From Pseudomonadota bacterium (GTDB lineage: Bacteria; Pseudomonadota; Alphaproteobacteria; Rhizobiales; Devosiaceae), in contig JAEWBN010000005.1 in assembly GCA_023391095.1 (NCBI GenBank), positions 1 to 64,000 of the forward strand: DNA of 64,000 bases, in the 5' to 3' direction. Below the pieces are notes generated by a model. That model was given only the letters and a program-made list of their open reading frames with translations, was not told the origin of the DNA and did not search any database. Made by a program: the position numbers and the translations under genes. This document shows positions 1 to 14,614 of the stretch, piece after piece; positions within the stretch are counted from its first letter, which is position 1; the number at the start of each line of letters is the position of its first letter.

Positions 1-196
1 CGTACTCGACGTGCGCTGTCGAGATCGTGATGCCGCGCGCCTTCTCTTCCGGCGCCGCGTCGATCTGGTCGTACGCCTTGAACTCGCCGAAGTACTTCGT
101 GATCGCAGCCGTCAGCGACGTCTTGCCATGGTCGACGTGACCAATCGTGCCAACGTTAACGTGCGGCTTCGTCCGCTCAAACTTGCCTTTTGCCAT
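1..196 (-). CDS. tuf: Elongation factor Tu, N-terminal part (cut by window edge)
   Basis: EF-Tu is the cytoplasmic GTPase that delivers aminoacyl-tRNA to the ribosomal A site. Only about the first 65 codons are in the window. They read MAKGKFERTKPHVNVGTIGH, followed by the P-loop GHVDHGKT and then the switch I region (EEKARGITI), which is diagnostic of EF-Tu. The ATG is at 196, 66 bases downstream of the fusA stop, on the same strand, as expected for the end of a str operon (rpsL-rpsG-fusA-tuf). The C-terminal part lies outside the window. Identification is secure. Confidence 0.97.
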   Translation of the reverse strand, partial: MAKGKFERTKPHVNVGTIGHVDHGKTSLTAAITKYFGEFKAYDQIDAAPEEKARGITISTAHVEY

Positions 197-262
197 CTCA
201 GGCCTCCATTCTCTCGCGCCGGTTACAGCGCCAATCTAAATATTTGGCGTAATGCCTTGGAG

Positions 263-2353
<2,091 letters not shown>

Positions 2354-2370
2354 TCTCGTCTGCCTTCCTG

Positions 2371-2841
2371 TTACCAGCGGTAGTGCGAGAAGGCACGGTT
2401 GGCGTCAGCCATACGGTGCGTGTCTTCGCGTTTCTTGACGGCCTGGCCGCGGCCATTCATCGCATCCATGAGCTCGCCGGAGAGGCGCTCGCGCATGGTG
2501 TTCTCGCCGCGCTTGCGGGCGCTGTCGATGAGCCAGCGGATGGCCAGGGCCTGCTGACGGTCGGCACGGACTTCAACCGGCACCTGGTACGTGGCACCGC
2601 CAACGCGGCGCGAACGCACTTCGACGGCCGGACGGATATTGTCCAGGGCGCCGTGGAACACGGTGATCGGGTCCTGCTTGGTCTTGGCTTCGACGATGTC
2701 GAAAGCACCATAGACGATGGACTCGGCAGCGGACTTCTTGCCGTCCTTCATGAGCGAGTTCATGAACTTGGTGACGACCAGATCGCCGAACTTGGGATCG
2801 GGAATGACTTCACGCTTCTCGGCGCGGTGACGACGGGACAT
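2371..2841 (-). CDS. rpsG: 30S ribosomal protein S7
   Basis: S7 is a primary 16S rRNA-binding protein that nucleates assembly of the 30S head. It has 156 residues, the standard bacterial length. It begins MSRRHRAEKREVIPDPKFGD and contains the family signature around VTKFMNSLMKDGKKSAAE (near residues 24-41) and the mid-protein segment VGGATYQVPVEVR. It lies 14 bases downstream of rpsL and 17 bases upstream of fusA in the str operon. In other bacteria S7 is also the translational repressor of this operon; no such site was identified here. Confidence 0.98.
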   Translation of the reverse strand: MSRRHRAEKREVIPDPKFGDLVVTKFMNSLMKDGKKSAAESIVYGAFDIVEAKTKQDPITVFHGALDNIRPAVEVRSRRVGGATYQVPVEVRADRQQALAIRWLIDSARKRGENTMRERLSGELMDAMNGRGQAVKKREDTHRMADANRAFSHYRW

Positions 2842-2855
2842 CGCTCAATATCTCC

Positions 2856-3227
2856 TTACTTCGGACGCTTCGCGCCATACTTGGACCGGCGCTGCTTGCG
2901 GTCCTTCACGCTCTGCGTGTCGAGGACACCGCGGAGCACGTGGTAGCGAACGCCCGGCAGATCGCGCACGCGACCGCCGCGAATGAGCACAACGGAGTGC
3001 TCCTGCAGATTGTGACCCTCGCCCGGGATGTACGAGATCACTTCGCGCTGGTTGGTCAGACGAACCTTGGCAACCTTGCGCAGAGCCGAGTTCGGCTTCT
3101 TCGGGGTCGTCGTGTACACACGAGAGCAAACGCCGCGCTTTTGCGGGTTGGCTTCCATGGCCGGAACTTTGTTCCGCTTTGGCTTGCTGGCGCGTGGCTT
3201 GCGGATCAGCTGATTAATGGTGGGCAT
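2856..3227 (-). CDS. rpsL: 30S ribosomal protein S12 with Arg at position 88
   Basis: S12 lines the ribosomal decoding centre and controls accuracy. The protein has 123 residues and the conserved core TTPKKPNSALRKVAKVRL, with the wild-type Lys43. In the second decoding loop the sequence is GGRVRDLPGVRYH: residue 88 is Arg (codon CGC, plus-strand positions 2964-2966), where most bacteria have Lys (GGRVKDLPG). K88R is a classical streptomycin-resistance substitution, so natural resistance is predicted. It is the first gene of the str operon; a purine-rich GGAAAGAG precedes the ATG. Confidence 0.98.
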   Translation of the reverse strand: MPTINQLIRKPRASKPKRNKVPAMEANPQKRGVCSRVYTTTPKKPNSALRKVAKVRLTNQREVISYIPGEGHNLQEHSVVLIRGGRVRDLPGVRYHVLRGVLDTQSVKDRKQRRSKYGAKRPK

Positions 3228-3243
3228 TGCGCTCTTTCCATTG

Positions 3244-3280
3244 GTCCAAAATTATACGGTCTACACAAGCAAACCAAAGC
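3244..3280 (-). promoter_or_regulatory. Putative str operon promoter
   Basis: On the minus strand a perfect TATAAT lies at 3256-3251, about 24 bases upstream of the rpsL ATG at 3227. A recognisable -35 at 16-18 bases is weak (TTTGGT or nearby). If it is used, the leader would be only about 15-20 nt, just enough for the GGAAAGAG ribosome-binding site. Proposed from sequence only. Confidence 0.4.
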
Positions 3281-3695
3281 GGCGCTCGCTCGAACCTTTC
3301 CAGATTCGGCGGCGCCTCAGTTGCAGCGGACCACCCGCCTTTCGGCAGCAGTCATGCGCACAAGGATTTACTTCGTCTAGTTACCCGACAGTGTGTTTGA
3401 TTGTCCTGGATTCCCGCGCTAGGTGGCAGGGACCCGGTGTGACAATCACGACCGACCGCTAAGGTAGCCGCTGTTTAGAACCGATGACTCGCCCCGTCAA
3501 GGATTCTTTCGTGAAAAATCCGAAGGAGAGCCTTGCGTTTTGGCGGCATCGGGCATTCGCACGCGGCACGCGAGAATTGGACGGATCAGCACCAAAACGT
3601 TCGGCAACATGGAACATGGTTTATCACATCTGATGACCATGGAGCCAGATTGAGGTCTGCATCGTTGCCGTCGAGTTTCAAAGAGGTGTCCCATA
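3281..3695. other. Intergenic region without a recognisable gene
   Basis: This lies between the divergent rpsL (minus) and the aldo/keto reductase (plus). Short open frames on both strands have no ribosome-binding site and no family resemblance. I see no strong hairpin and no convincing promoter for the plus-strand gene. Confidence 0.5.
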
Positions 3696-4538
3696 ATGAC
3701 TGAAGACCCCAAGATCCCCCTGAACGACGGCAATGCCATCCCCCAGCTCGGATTCGGCGTCTGGAGGCTGGAAGAAGACGATGCACCCGAAGTCGTGAAT
3801 GCCGCCATTGAGGCTGGCTACCGCCATATTGATACCGCGCAAGGCTATGAGAACGAAGCCGGCGTGGGCCAGGCGATCCGGCAGGCCTCGATTGGTCGCG
3901 ATGAACTTTTCGTCACGTCCAAGCTTCGCAATGGCCACCAAGGCTATGACAGCGCCCTCCGGTCACTGGACGAATCCCTGGAACGGCTGCAGCTCGACTA
4001 TCTCGACCTCTTCCTCATCCATTGGCCTGCACCGGCTCATGATCGCTATGTCGAGACCTGGAAAGCCCTGGTCGAGGCCAGGAACCAGGGGAAGGTCAAG
4101 TCGATCGGTGTATCGAACTTCCTTCCCGAGCACTTGCGCCGCATCATCGACGACACCGGCGTCGTGCCGGCCGTCAACCAGCTCGAGTTGCATCCGGCCT
4201 TCCAGCAGCGCGATATTCGCGAGTTCCATCGCGACCATGACATCCAGATCGAATGCTACAGCCCGCTCGGTGGCAAGGAATCCAACCTGCTCGACAATCC
4301 GGTCCTGACCGAACTCGGTGAGAAGCACGGCAAGTCCGCCGCCCAGGTGATGATCCGCTGGCACTTGCAGCAAAATCTCATCCCGTTGCCCAAGAGCAGC
4401 AAGCCCGAGCGCGCCCGGCAGAACTTCGACGTTTGGGACTTTACCCTTAGCTCCGACGATATCGCCAGGATCGACGCGCTTGATCGCCCTGACGGCAAGA
4501 CCCTGCCCCATCCGAACGAGAACAATGACCTTTTCTAG
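3696..4538 (+). CDS. Aldo/keto reductase (AKR5-like, 2,5-diketogluconate reductase type)
   Basis: A cytoplasmic NADPH-dependent carbonyl reductase; the substrate cannot be told from sequence. It has 280 residues, normal for the AKR5 group. Visible are IDTAQGYENE with the catalytic Asp and Tyr (near residues 49-58), the catalytic Lys in TSKLRNGH, the catalytic His in LIHWPAP (near residue 109), and the NADPH-phosphate motif IPLPKSSKPER near residue 227. The ATG follows AAAGAGGTGTCCCATA. It stands alone on the plus strand between two minus-strand operons (rpsL side and rpoC side), with a GC-rich hairpin behind it. Confidence 0.92.
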   Translation: MTEDPKIPLNDGNAIPQLGFGVWRLEEDDAPEVVNAAIEAGYRHIDTAQGYENEAGVGQAIRQASIGRDELFVTSKLRNGHQGYDSALRSLDESLERLQLDYLDLFLIHWPAPAHDRYVETWKALVEARNQGKVKSIGVSNFLPEHLRRIIDDTGVVPAVNQLELHPAFQQRDIREFHRDHDIQIECYSPLGGKESNLLDNPVLTELGEKHGKSAAQVMIRWHLQQNLIPLPKSSKPERARQNFDVWDFTLSSDDIARIDALDRPDGKTLPHPNENNDLF

Positions 4539-4550
4539 CCGATAGCGAGA

Positions 4551-4584
4551 ACCGGGCCCGGCCTGTTGTAGAGGCCGGGCCGGT
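4551..4584 (+). terminator. GC-rich hairpin after the aldo/keto reductase
   Basis: ACCGGGCCCGGCCT and AGGCCGGGCCGGT form a 13-bp stem with a single-base bulge and the loop GTTGTAG. No T-run follows, so it may be a weak terminator or an mRNA 3' stabiliser. It ends 39 bases before the proposed start of the next gene. Confidence 0.4.
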
Positions 4585-4623
4585 CCCCATATGTTAGGCT
4601 CCGCGCCACACCCGGAGCCCCCT

Positions 4624-5730
4624 GTGACCGCCCCTGCCCTGCGCGTTGCGCTCAAACTCGACATTGTCGTCATCGGCGCCGGACAGGCTGGGCTTAGTTC
4701 CGCTTATCATCTGAAGAAGCTCGGACTGACGCCGGGCGAAGACTTTCTGGTTCTTGACCAGGCGCCTCGCCCTAGCGGGGCATGGCAGTTTCGTTGGCCA
4801 ACGCTCACGCTCAGCACCGTCAATCGCGTCCACGACCTGCCCGGCCTGGGATTCGAAGCCTTTGCCGGCGACGACAAGACTGTGAAAGCATCTGTCGCTG
4901 TGCCCGACTACTTTGCCGCTTACGAAGATCATTTCGACCTGCGCGTCCTTCGTCCCGCCAAGGTTCAGGTCGTGTGCGACCGTGGTGAAAGGTTGCGGGT
5001 GGAGAGTGACCGCGGGCTCTTCTCAGCCCGCGGCATCATCAATGCCACCGGCACGTGGGAACAGCCCTATATCCCGGACTATCCCGGTGCAGCGCTCTTC
5101 AATGGCCCGCAGCTCCACACCCGCGACTACCGCGAAGCGTCCGCATTCGCCGGCAAGCATGTGCTCGTGGTGGGCGGCGGCATATCGGCCATCCAGCTTC
5201 TGGACGAAATCTCCCAGGTGACCCGCACCACTTGGGTAACCCGCACCCCGCCACGCTGGCGCGAGGGCCCCTTCGACGAGGAAGCCGGACGCGCCGCCGT
5301 GGCCATGGTGGAAGAGCGGGTCCGCGCCGGCCTGCCTCCGCGCGCCGTTGTCTCGGTCACCGGCCTTCCCGTCACGCCGGCCATCGAAGCCATGCGCAAC
5401 CGAGGCGCGCTGGAGCGGCACCCCATGTTCTCCGAGATCACACCAACCGGGGTAAAGTGGGCCGATGGCACAACCCTCGATGTCGATGTCATTCTCTGGT
5501 GCACCGGGTTTCGCAGTGCACTCGACCACCTCGCCCCCCTGCAATTGCGCGAGGAAAGCGGCGGCATCCGCATGACCGGTCGCCTCGCAACCGAGGTCGC
5601 CAAGGACAAGCGCATCCATCTTGTCGGCTACGGCCCGTCCGCGTCGACCATCGGCGCCAACCGGGCCGGCGCCGCCGCTGCCCGCGAGCTTGTCGACCAC
5701 CTTGGGCTGCGCACAAAAACCGCGCCCTGA
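4624..5730 (+). CDS. FAD-dependent NAD(P)-binding oxidoreductase (flavin monooxygenase-like)
   Basis: A flavoprotein with two dinucleotide-binding folds. The FAD-binding GAGQAG motif is near residue 15 (VVIGAGQAGLSSAYHL) and the NAD(P)-binding motif VVGGGISAIQLL is near residue 187; ATGTWEQPYIPDYPG between them is typical of the CzcO/flavin-containing monooxygenase group. The substrate is unknown. I chose the GTG at 4624 (368 residues) because GGAG sits seven bases upstream and the fold begins shortly after; an ATG at 4591 is an alternative. The gene faces rpoC, with a shared convergent hairpin behind it. Confidence 0.85.
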   Translation: MTAPALRVALKLDIVVIGAGQAGLSSAYHLKKLGLTPGEDFLVLDQAPRPSGAWQFRWPTLTLSTVNRVHDLPGLGFEAFAGDDKTVKASVAVPDYFAAYEDHFDLRVLRPAKVQVVCDRGERLRVESDRGLFSARGIINATGTWEQPYIPDYPGAALFNGPQLHTRDYREASAFAGKHVLVVGGGISAIQLLDEISQVTRTTWVTRTPPRWREGPFDEEAGRAAVAMVEERVRAGLPPRAVVSVTGLPVTPAIEAMRNRGALERHPMFSEITPTGVKWADGTTLDVDVILWCTGFRSALDHLAPLQLREESGGIRMTGRLATEVAKDKRIHLVGYGPSASTIGANRAGAAAARELVDHLGLRTKTAP

Positions 5731-5754
5731 CGCAGCAAACAATTTCAGCCAAAG

Positions 5755-5782
5755 AAGAAGGGGCCCCGAGAGGCCCCTTCTT
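5755..5782 (-). terminator. Intrinsic terminator after rpoC
   Basis: AAGAAGGGGCC (5755-5765) pairs perfectly with GGCCCCTTCTT (5772-5782) around CCGAGA. Read on the minus strand the stem ends in TTCTTCTTTGG, a moderately T-rich tail, 20 bases after the rpoC stop. It may also end the convergent flavin oxidoreductase transcript. Confidence 0.8.
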
Positions 5783-5802
5783 GAACATGCGATGATTGCC
5801 GC

Positions 5803-9987
<4,185 letters not shown>

Positions 9988-10062
9988 CAATTCTCTCCTC
10001 TTTCCATCGGGAGGGGCAGTGCCCGCTCCCTCAGGAAGTGAATGGGGGTAGGAAGTGCCGGA

Positions 10063-13000
10063 TTATTCCGCCGCTTCCTGAGGAGGTGCGAGCTCCGCTT
10101 CAGCCTGGCCGGGTTCGCCGCCCTGGTCGCGCATGTCGAGTTCGACATTGAGACCGAGCGAACGGATTTCCTTGACCAGCACGTTGAAGCTTTCCGGGAT
10201 GCCCGCTTCGAAGGTGTCGTCACCGCGCACGATGGCTTCGTAGACCTTGGTACGGCCCGCCACGTCGTCCGACTTGATGGTGAGCATTTCCTGCAGCGTA
10301 TAGGCGGCGCCATACGCTTCGAGAGCCCACACTTCCATCTCGCCAAAACGCTGTCCGCCGAACTGGGCCTTGCCGCCGAGCGGCTGCTGGGTGACCAGCG
10401 AGTAAGGACCAATCGAACGGGCGTGGATCTTGTTGTCCACCAGGTGGTCGAGCTTGAGCATGTAGATGTAGCCCACGGTCACCTGACGGTCGAACTGCTC
10501 GCCGGTACGGCCGTCGAACACAGTCGACTGACCCGAGGACTTGAGCCCTGCCCGCTCGAGCATCTCCACGATGTCGGCTTCCTTGGCACCGTCAAACACC
10601 GGCGTCGCAATCGGAACACCCTTGGACAGGTGCTCACCCAAACGCACGATACCATCGTCGTCCAGATCCGTAATCGTCTCGTCATTGGCGAACAGGGTCT
10701 GGATTTCCGTACGAAGCGGCTTGAGATCGCCCTTGGCCTGATAGGCGCGAACCATCTCGTCGATCTTCTTGCCCATGCCGGCACAGGCCCAACCCAGGTG
10801 GGTCTCAAGGATCTGACCGACATTCATGCGCGACGGCACGCCGAGCGGGTTGAGCACGATGTCCACCGAAGTACCGTCTTCGAGATACGGCATGTCTTCG
10901 ACGGGCACGATGCGGGAAACCACACCCTTGTTACCGTGACGGCCGGCCATCTTGTCGCCCGGCTGGATCTTGCGCTTGGTGGCGATGAAGACCTTGACCA
11001 TCTTCATCACGCCCGGGGGCAGTTCGTCACCGCGCTGCAGCTTGTCCACCTTGTCGATGAAGCGCTGCTCGAGCAGACGACGGCTTTCCTCGTACTGGGC
11101 GTGCAGGGCTTCCATCTCGGCCATGACCTTGTCGTCATCGACCGCGAACTGCCACCACTTGGAACGCGGCTGGCCTTCGAAGATGGAGTCATTGAGCTTG
11201 GTGCCAACGACATAGCCCTTCGGACCTGCGGTCGCGGCCTTGCCGAACAGCATTTCCTTGAGGCGCGCATAGACGTTACGGTCGAGGATCGACTGTTCGT
11301 CGTCGCGGTCCTTGGCGAGGCGCTCGATTTCTTCGCGCTCGATGGCCATGGCGCGCTCGTCCTTGTCGATGCCGTGGCGGTTGAACACGCGCACTTCAAC
11401 AACAGTACCAGCATCGCCGGGCGGAACGCGCAGCGAGGTATCGCGAACGTCCGAAGCCTTTTCACCGAAGATGGCGCGGAGGAGCTTTTCTTCCGGCGTC
11501 ATCGGGCTTTCGCCCTTGGGGGTGATCTTGCCGACCAGGATATCGCCCGGCATCACCTCGGCACCGATATGCACGATACCGGCTTCGTCGAGGTTCTTGA
11601 GCGCTTCTTCCGAAACGTTCGGGATATCGCGGGTGATTTCTTCCGGACCGAGCTTGGTGTCGCGGGCCATCACTTCATATTCCTCGATGTGGATCGAGGT
11701 GAAGACGTCCTGCATCGCGATCTTTTCGCTCAGCAGGATGGAGTCTTCGAAGTTGTAGCCGTTCCAGGGCATGAACGCGACGAGCACGTTGCGGCCCAGG
11801 GCCAGGTCGCCCAGTTCGGTCGAGGGACCGTCCGCAATGATGTCACCGGCGTTGATGTGATCGCCAACAACCACCAGCGGGCGCTGGTTGATGCAGGTCG
11901 ACTGGTTCGAACGCTGGAACTTCATCAGGTTGTAGATGTCCACGCCCGACTTCGACGCATCGGTTTCTTCCGTTGCGCGAATGACGATACGTGTGGCGTC
12001 CACCTGGTCCACGATACCGGTACGCTTGGCAACGATGGCGGCGCCGGAGTCACGGGCAACGACCGGCTCCATGCCGGTACCCACAAACGGGGCCTCGGCA
12101 CGCAGCAGCGGCACAGCCTGCTTCTGCATGTTCGAGCCCATCAGGGCGCGGTTGGCGTCGTCGTTTTCAAGGAACGGGATCAGCGAAGCGGCAACGGACA
12201 CCATCTGCTTGGGCGAAACGTCCATCAGGTCGACGTTTTCCTTGGGCGTCAGGCCGTTGTCACCGGCGTGGCGAGCCACGACGAGATCGTCCTTGAGAGT
12301 GCCGTCAGCATTGAACTGCACGTTGGCCTGGGCGACGTAGTGCTTGGCCTCTTCCATGGCGGAGAGATAGACCACGTCGTTGGTCAGCTTGCCGTCGACG
12401 ATCTTGCGGTACGGCGTTTCGATGAAGCCGTACTTGTTGACGCGGGCATAAGTAGCCAGGTTGTTGATCAGACCGATGTTCGGGCCTTCCGGCGTTTCGA
12501 TCGGGCAGATACGGCCATAGTGGGTCGGATGCACGTCACGGACTTCAAAGCCCGCGCGCTCACGGGTGAGACCGCCCGGTCCAAGAGCCGACAGGCGGCG
12601 CTTGTGGGTGATTTCGGAGAGCGGGTTGGTCTGGTCCATGAACTGGCTGAGCTGGGACGAGCCGAAGAACTCGCGCACAGCGGCGGCAGCCGGCTTGGCG
12701 TTGATCAGGTCCTGCGGCATGACCGTGTCGATTTCGACCGAGCTCATGCGCTCCTTGATGGCGCGTTCCATGCGGAGCAGGCCAAGACGGTAGGAGTTTT
12801 CCATCAGTTCGCCGACGGAGCGAACGCGACGGTTTCCGAGGTTGTCGATGTCGTCGATTTCGCCACGGCCGTCGCGCAGGTCGACCAGAGTGCGGACGAC
12901 TTCAACGATGTCTTCCTTGCGCAGCGTGCGCATGGTGTCGGGCGCGTCGAGCTCGAGGCGCATGTTCATCTTCACGCGGCCGACCGCGGACAGGTCATAG

Positions 13001-14205
13001 CGCTCGCTGTCGAAGAACAGCGACTGGAACATGGCTTCGGCCGTTTCAACGGTCGGCGGCTCGCCGGGACGCATCACGCGGTAGATGTCGAACAGGGCGT
13101 CTTCACGCGACTCGTTCTTATCCACGGCAAGCGTGTTGCGGATATAGGCACCGATGGAGATGTGATCGATGTCGAGGATCGGAAGCTCGTCGAAGCCAAG
13201 GTCGACCAGCTTGGTCAGCACCTTTTCGTCGATCTCGTCGCCGGCTTCGGCATAGATCTCGCCGGTCTTGAGGTTGACCAGGTCTTCGGCAATGTACATG
13301 CCGTAAAGGTCTTCATCGACCGCAAGCAGGTGCGTCAGGCCGTTCTCGGCCAGCTTCTTGGCCTGTCGGGCGCTGAGCTTCTTGCCACCTTCATGCACGA
13401 CGTCGCCCGTCGTGGCATCGATCAGGTCGTGGGTCGGCTTTGCGCCCTTCCACTTCTCGGCATCGTAGGGAACGCGCCAGCCCTTCTCGGTCTTTTCGTA
13501 CTGCAGCTTGGTATAATAGGTGTCGAGGATTTCCTCGGCATCCATGCCCAGCGCCTTGAGCAGCGATGTGACCGGAATCTTGCGGCGACGGTCGATACGC
13601 GCGTAGACGATGTCCTTGGCGTCGAATTCGATATCGAGCCACGAACCACGATAGGGAATGATACGGCCGGCGAACAGCAGCTTGCCGGACGAGTGCGTCT
13701 TGCCCTTGTCGTGATCGAAGAACACACCCGGCGAACGGTGCATCTGCGAAACGATCACGCGCTCGGTGCCGTTCACAATAAAGGTGCCGTTAGACGTCAT
13801 GAAGGGCATGTCGCCCATGTAGACGTCCTGCTCCTTGATGTCCTTGACCGAGCGGGCACCGGTTTCTTCGTCCACTTCGAACACGATCAGGCGCAGCGTG
13901 ACCTTGAGCGGGGCAGCGAAGGTAATATCGCGCGCACGGCACTCATCAATGTCATACTTGGGCTGTTCGAATTCGTAGCGCACGAATTCCAGGCTTGCAG
14001 TGTTGGAGAAGTCGGTGATCGGGAAGACCGACTTGAACACGGACTGCAGCCCTTCTTCCGGCCGGCCGCCCTTGGGCTCATCGACCTGGAGGAACTGATC
14101 ATAGGAAGCCTTCTGGACTTCGATCAGATTGGGCAGCTCCGTGACTTCGCGGATGGACCCGAAGGACTTGCGAACCTTGCGGCGGCCGTTGAACGTGGTA
14201 GCCAT
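10063..14205 (-). CDS. rpoB: DNA-directed RNA polymerase subunit beta
   Basis: Beta forms the DNA/RNA channel of RNA polymerase with beta'. The protein has 1380 residues from the ATG at 14205, which begins MATTFNGRRKVRKSFG and has AGGAG in good position (GTAGGAGCTTTC-ATG). A longer in-frame start at 14247 lacks such a site. The rifampicin region reads GSSQLSQFMDQTNPLSEITH with Asp, His and Ser at the key positions, so a rifampicin-sensitive form is expected. It is downstream of rplL across a 409-base spacer and upstream of rpoC. Confidence 0.98.
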   Translation of the reverse strand: MATTFNGRRKVRKSFGSIREVTELPNLIEVQKASYDQFLQVDEPKGGRPEEGLQSVFKSVFPITDFSNTASLEFVRYEFEQPKYDIDECRARDITFAAPLKVTLRLIVFEVDEETGARSVKDIKEQDVYMGDMPFMTSNGTFIVNGTERVIVSQMHRSPGVFFDHDKGKTHSSGKLLFAGRIIPYRGSWLDIEFDAKDIVYARIDRRRKIPVTSLLKALGMDAEEILDTYYTKLQYEKTEKGWRVPYDAEKWKGAKPTHDLIDATTGDVVHEGGKKLSARQAKKLAENGLTHLLAVDEDLYGMYIAEDLVNLKTGEIYAEAGDEIDEKVLTKLVDLGFDELPILDIDHISIGAYIRNTLAVDKNESREDALFDIYRVMRPGEPPTVETAEAMFQSLFFDSERYDLSAVGRVKMNMRLELDAPDTMRTLRKEDIVEVVRTLVDLRDGRGEIDDIDNLGNRRVRSVGELMENSYRLGLLRMERAIKERMSSVEIDTVMPQDLINAKPAAAAVREFFGSSQLSQFMDQTNPLSEITHKRRLSALGPGGLTRERAGFEVRDVHPTHYGRICPIETPEGPNIGLINNLATYARVNKYGFIETPYRKIVDGKLTNDVVYLSAMEEAKHYVAQANVQFNADGTLKDDLVVARHAGDNGLTPKENVDLMDVSPKQMVSVAASLIPFLENDDANRALMGSNMQKQAVPLLRAEAPFVGTGMEPVVARDSGAAIVAKRTGIVDQVDATRIVIRATEETDASKSGVDIYNLMKFQRSNQSTCINQRPLVVVGDHINAGDIIADGPSTELGDLALGRNVLVAFMPWNGYNFEDSILLSEKIAMQDVFTSIHIEEYEVMARDTKLGPEEITRDIPNVSEEALKNLDEAGIVHIGAEVMPGDILVGKITPKGESPMTPEEKLLRAIFGEKASDVRDTSLRVPPGDAGTVVEVRVFNRHGIDKDERAMAIEREEIERLAKDRDDEQSILDRNVYARLKEMLFGKAATAGPKGYVVGTKLNDSIFEGQPRSKWWQFAVDDDKVMAEMEALHAQYEESRRLLEQRFIDKVDKLQRGDELPPGVMKMVKVFIATKRKIQPGDKMAGRHGNKGVVSRIVPVEDMPYLEDGTSVDIVLNPLGVPSRMNVGQILETHLGWACAGMGKKIDEMVRAYQAKGDLKPLRTEIQTLFANDETITDLDDDGIVRLGEHLSKGVPIATPVFDGAKEADIVEMLERAGLKSSGQSTVFDGRTGEQFDRQVTVGYIYMLKLDHLVDNKIHARSIGPYSLVTQQPLGGKAQFGGQRFGEMEVWALEAYGAAYTLQEMLTIKSDDVAGRTKVYEAIVRGDDTFEAGIPESFNVLVKEIRSLGLNVELDMRDQGGEPGQAEAELAPPQEAAE

Positions 14206-14548
14206 GAAAGCTCCTACTTTCAGATGTGTCACCTGCCGACCGGGCAATGAACCATTGCCGGCGGAGGCCTTTTTTGTCTCGGAGGCAGATATCCAAAGAC
14301 CCGACTATCAGCCGTCGGCGCTCGGGATATATGCCTGGTCGTCTCGATGGGGCCGGTCGATGCCATTCGATCTCTTCCGGCCCCGGAAAAGAGATCACAG
14401 CTCCGTGATCAGCGACTAAATCCCCGCACGCAGGCAAGCCCGCGGCGAGGTCATCAGAGGCTTCAAACTGCCTGCGACATCCAAAATCGTCATATATTTC
14501 CGCAAATTGGCGCTTGGACCCATCCAATCGGCCCAGCGAATCGTCCGT
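14206..14548 (-). promoter_or_regulatory. Long rplL-rpoB spacer / rpoB leader
   Basis: No coding sequence is supported here. After the terminator-like hairpin at 14563-14591 the leader contains a bulged hairpin, GATCTCTT-CCGG against CCGG-AAAAGAGATC (14369-14396), and a GATCAC/GTGATC palindrome nearby (about 14393-14410). Long structured leaders in front of rpoB are known in other bacteria, where they tune polymerase synthesis relative to L7/L12; the same role here is inference. Confidence 0.4.
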
Positions 14549-14591
14549 CAGAAAACGGAAAAGCGAAATGGCACATAAAGCGCCATTTCGC
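14549..14591 (-). terminator. Terminator/attenuator between rplL and rpoB
   Basis: GCGAAATGGC (14563-14572) and GCCATTTCGC (14582-14591) form a perfect 10-bp stem. Read on the minus strand it is followed by TTTTCCGTTTTC (14562-14551), the shape of an intrinsic terminator. It lies 23 bases after the rplL stop, inside what is normally one transcription unit, so partial read-through (attenuation) is the likely function. Confidence 0.75.
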
Positions 14592-14614
14592 AAATTTCAA
14601 GGCAGGAACTGAAA

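Noticed and set aside
10042..14250. Open frame of about 1400 codons antisense to rpoB
   Set aside because: It mirrors rpoB almost exactly, a well-known effect of codon bias in GC-rich genes. Translation is repetitive and Arg/His/Leu-rich without any family resemblance, and rpoB itself is certain.
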